From Pseudorhodoferax sp032153935 (GTDB lineage Bacteria; Pseudomonadota; Gammaproteobacteria; Burkholderiales; Burkholderiaceae_C): 64,000 nucleotides of DNA. Positions within the stretch are counted from its first letter, which is position 1. Each line of letters starts with the position of its first letter. The notes below the pieces were generated by a model. That model was given only the letters and a program-made list of their open reading frames with translations. It had not been told where the DNA came from and made no database searches. Location: positions 558,001-622,000 of the forward strand of contig NZ_CAXUQL020000001.1 of NCBI RefSeq assembly GCF_964253035.1, written 5' to 3'. Positions 62,646 to 64,000 of the stretch are shown in pieces. A program made the position numbers and the translations under genes.

Positions 62646-63145
62646 TGGCCAGCCGCCGCCACTTCCTCGCCAGCGCAGCCGCGCTGCCCCTGGCCGGCTG
62701 CGGCTTCCAGCTGCGCCAGCCGCCGGAGTTTGCGTTCAAGACCATCTACGTGGCCATGCCGCCGAGCTCGCCCATGGCCCTGGAGCTGCGCCGCAACCTG
62801 CTCGGCACCGGCCGCGTGGAGGTCATCACCGACCCTGTGGCAGGCCAGAAGGCCGACGTGCGGCTGGAGCCGACCATGGACCAGCGCGAGCGCGTGGTGG
62901 TGGGCCGCACCTCCTCGGGCGAAGTGCGCGAGCTGCAGCTGCGCCTGCGCTTTCGCTTCCGGCTGCGCAACGTGCAGGGCGCGGAGCTGATCCCCGACAC
63001 CGAGATCCTGCAGCAGCGCGAACTGAGCTTCAACGAATCCGTGATCCTGGCCAAGGACGCCGAAGAAGCCCTGCTCTACCGCAGCATGCAGTCGGACACC
63101 GTGCAGCAGATCGTGCGGCGCCTGGCCTCGGTCAAGGCGATCTGA
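62645..63145 (+). CDS. lptE: LPS-assembly lipoprotein LptE
   Basis: A 166-residue lipoprotein starting at the last base of the leuS stop (TGATG). The signal 'RRHFLASAAALPLAGCGFQLR' has lipobox LAGC (Cys19) followed by the usual 'GFxLR' start of mature LptE. It plugs LptD in the outer membrane for LPS export. The position after leuS is conserved in proteobacteria (holA often follows; here it does not). Confidence 0.93.
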   Translation: MASRRHFLASAAALPLAGCGFQLRQPPEFAFKTIYVAMPPSSPMALELRRNLLGTGRVEVITDPVAGQKADVRLEPTMDQRERVVVGRTSSGEVRELQLRLRFRFRLRNVQGAELIPDTEILQQRELSFNESVILAKDAEEALLYRSMQSDTVQQIVRRLASVKAI

Positions 63146-63160
63146 CGGCGCGGGCGGCCG

Positions 63161-63625
63161 ATGGAACGCGACCGCACCGACCTGCGCCTGCTGGAGCTGC
63201 TGCAGCGCGACGGCCGCGCCAGCGTGCAATCGCTGTCCGAAGAGGTGCACCTGTCGGCCCGCGCCACGCTGAACCGCGTGCGCAAGCTCGAGCAACAGGG
63301 CCTCATCGCCGGCTACCGCGCCGTGCTGAACCGCCAGGCCATCGGCCCGGCCATTGCCTTCTTCGCGGAGATCGCGCTCAAGGACCAGCGCCAGGCGGCC
63401 TCGCGCCGCTTCGAGGCGCGCATGCTCGCCACGCCACAGGTGGTCGCGTGCTATTTGCTCAGTGGCCGCTACGACTATCTCGTGCGCATCGCCTGCGGCG
63501 ACCTCGCGCAGTACCAGCGCCTGACCAACGGCTGGCTGGAAGACGCCGCGCTGGGCATCGAGAAGATCGTCACCAACACCGAACTCCAGACGGTCAAGGA
63601 GTTCGGCGGCTTTCCGCTCGGTTGA
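63161..63625 (+). CDS. Lrp/AsnC-family transcriptional regulator
   Basis: A 154-residue regulator. The N-terminal HTH 'DLRLLELLQRDGRASVQSLSEEVHLSARATLNRVRKLEQQGLI' (read in parts) and the C-terminal RAM domain ('QVVACYLLSGRYDYLVRIACGD', 'YQRLTNGWLE', 'TNTELQTVKEF') are clear. The usual 'ID' start of Lrp is 'TDLRLL' here. It probably responds to an amino acid. The target is unknown. Confidence 0.93.
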   Translation: MERDRTDLRLLELLQRDGRASVQSLSEEVHLSARATLNRVRKLEQQGLIAGYRAVLNRQAIGPAIAFFAEIALKDQRQAASRRFEARMLATPQVVACYLLSGRYDYLVRIACGDLAQYQRLTNGWLEDAALGIEKIVTNTELQTVKEFGGFPLG

Positions 63626-63628
63626 CGC

Positions 63629-64000
63629 TCAGCGCAGCACCCAGGTGCCGCGCGCCCAGACCCAGCCGTGCTCGCCCCAATACCAGTGGCCGCGCACCCA
63701 GACGTGCATCGGTGACGGCGCTGGCGGCAGCATCTCTACATAGGGCGCCGGCATCGGCGGCACGGCCGACGCCACATAACGGCCGCCGATCCAACGCCAG
63801 TTGCCCTCGCGCCATGCCCAATGGCCCGGCACCCAGTGCAAGCCAGGCCCGGGCAAGGCCGGAATGACTTCCACCAGCGGCGCCGGCACCTCGCGGATCA
63901 CCGCACGCTGGTGCGCAGGCTCCTGAACGACGGTGGTGCAGGCGCCCACCAAGGCACTGCCCGCGACGAGCGCGGCCAGGGCCCATCGGCGAGAACAAGG
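63629..64000 (-). CDS. WxxGxW-repeat lipoprotein (5' end outside window)
   Basis: The frame is open to the window edge. About 123 residues are visible: a signal-peptide-like start (LAALVAGSALVGAC, lipobox GAC), then repeats of the type Trp-x-x-Gly-x-Trp: 'WVPGHWAWREGNWRWIGGRYV' in two units and 'WVRGHWYWGEHGWVWARGTWVLR' in two units. Such YxWxxGxW proteins are common outer-membrane-associated lipoproteins in Burkholderiales. Function unknown. It converges on the Lrp gene with a 3-bp gap. The start codon is probably just beyond base 64000. Confidence 0.8.
   Translation of the reverse strand, partial: PCSRRWALAALVAGSALVGACTTVVQEPAHQRAVIREVPAPLVEVIPALPGPGLHWVPGHWAWREGNWRWIGGRYVASAVPPMPAPYVEMLPPAPSPMHVWVRGHWYWGEHGWVWARGTWVLR

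Overview
The window is a GC-rich bacterial chromosome segment with densely packed, often translationally overlapping genes. Everything points to a betaproteobacterium of the Burkholderiales, most likely Comamonadaceae. The reasons are four: three stand-alone Bug/TctC-type periplasmic receptors; the local orders hpf-ptsN-hprK and fur<>bamE-dapB-exbB-exbD-leuS-lptE; sucCD followed by a TerC protein and recA-recX; and the short type-2 ArgC. The species call is inference from gene content only. No rRNA, tRNA, CRISPR array or prophage was seen. One intact insertion sequence is present.

Region 1 (1-8.1 kb) is an apparent extracytoplasmic flavin/metal redox locus. It holds the 3' part of a TonB-dependent receptor, an EF-hand lipoprotein, a DUF2271 protein carrying an ApbE-type flavinylation motif, a YncE-like beta-propeller lipoprotein, a PepSY-type membrane protein, ApbE (FAD:protein FMN transferase) and a membrane-anchored flavodoxin/ferredoxin-reductase protein. 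A convergent LysR gene follows. Read together they suggest electrons passing from cytoplasmic NAD(P)H across the membrane to a covalently flavinylated periplasmic protein that serves metal or siderophore uptake.

Region 2 (8.2-14.9 kb) is a stressosome operon: globin-type RsbR, an RsbS whose phosphorylatable Ser is replaced by Glu, an RsbT-RsbX fusion and a large hybrid histidine kinase. An IS5-family element sits exactly at the kinase stop codon, with a 3-bp TGA duplication.

Region 3 (14.9-29.8 kb) holds a Bug receptor, a TopB-SWIB fusion, a SET methyltransferase coupled to birA, a SPOR protein, a TctDE-like two-component pair, a MarR regulator, recA-recX-MFS, argC and sucCD. Region 4 (29.8-34.7 kb) holds a TerC protein, a PP2C-FHA-phosphodiesterase signalling group and a DUF883/YqjE/YqjK-like envelope trio. 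uvrA and ssb are divergent at 34.7-38.3 kb.

Region 5 (38.3-46.2 kb) is a sugar-acid catabolic cluster controlled by a LacI/GntR-type regulator with a visible tandem operator. It encodes a pentonate-type dehydratase, an HpcH/HpaI aldolase, an enolase-superfamily enzyme, two Bug receptors and a TauE/SafE permease. Region 6 (46.2-64 kb) is mainly housekeeping: mnmA, a Nudix hydrolase, pntAB (with a broken pntA-like start upstream), fadD, mtnN, corA, hpf-ptsN-hprK, fur, bamE-dapB-exbBD-leuS-lptE, an Lrp-family regulator and the start-truncated gene of a WxxGxW-repeat lipoprotein.
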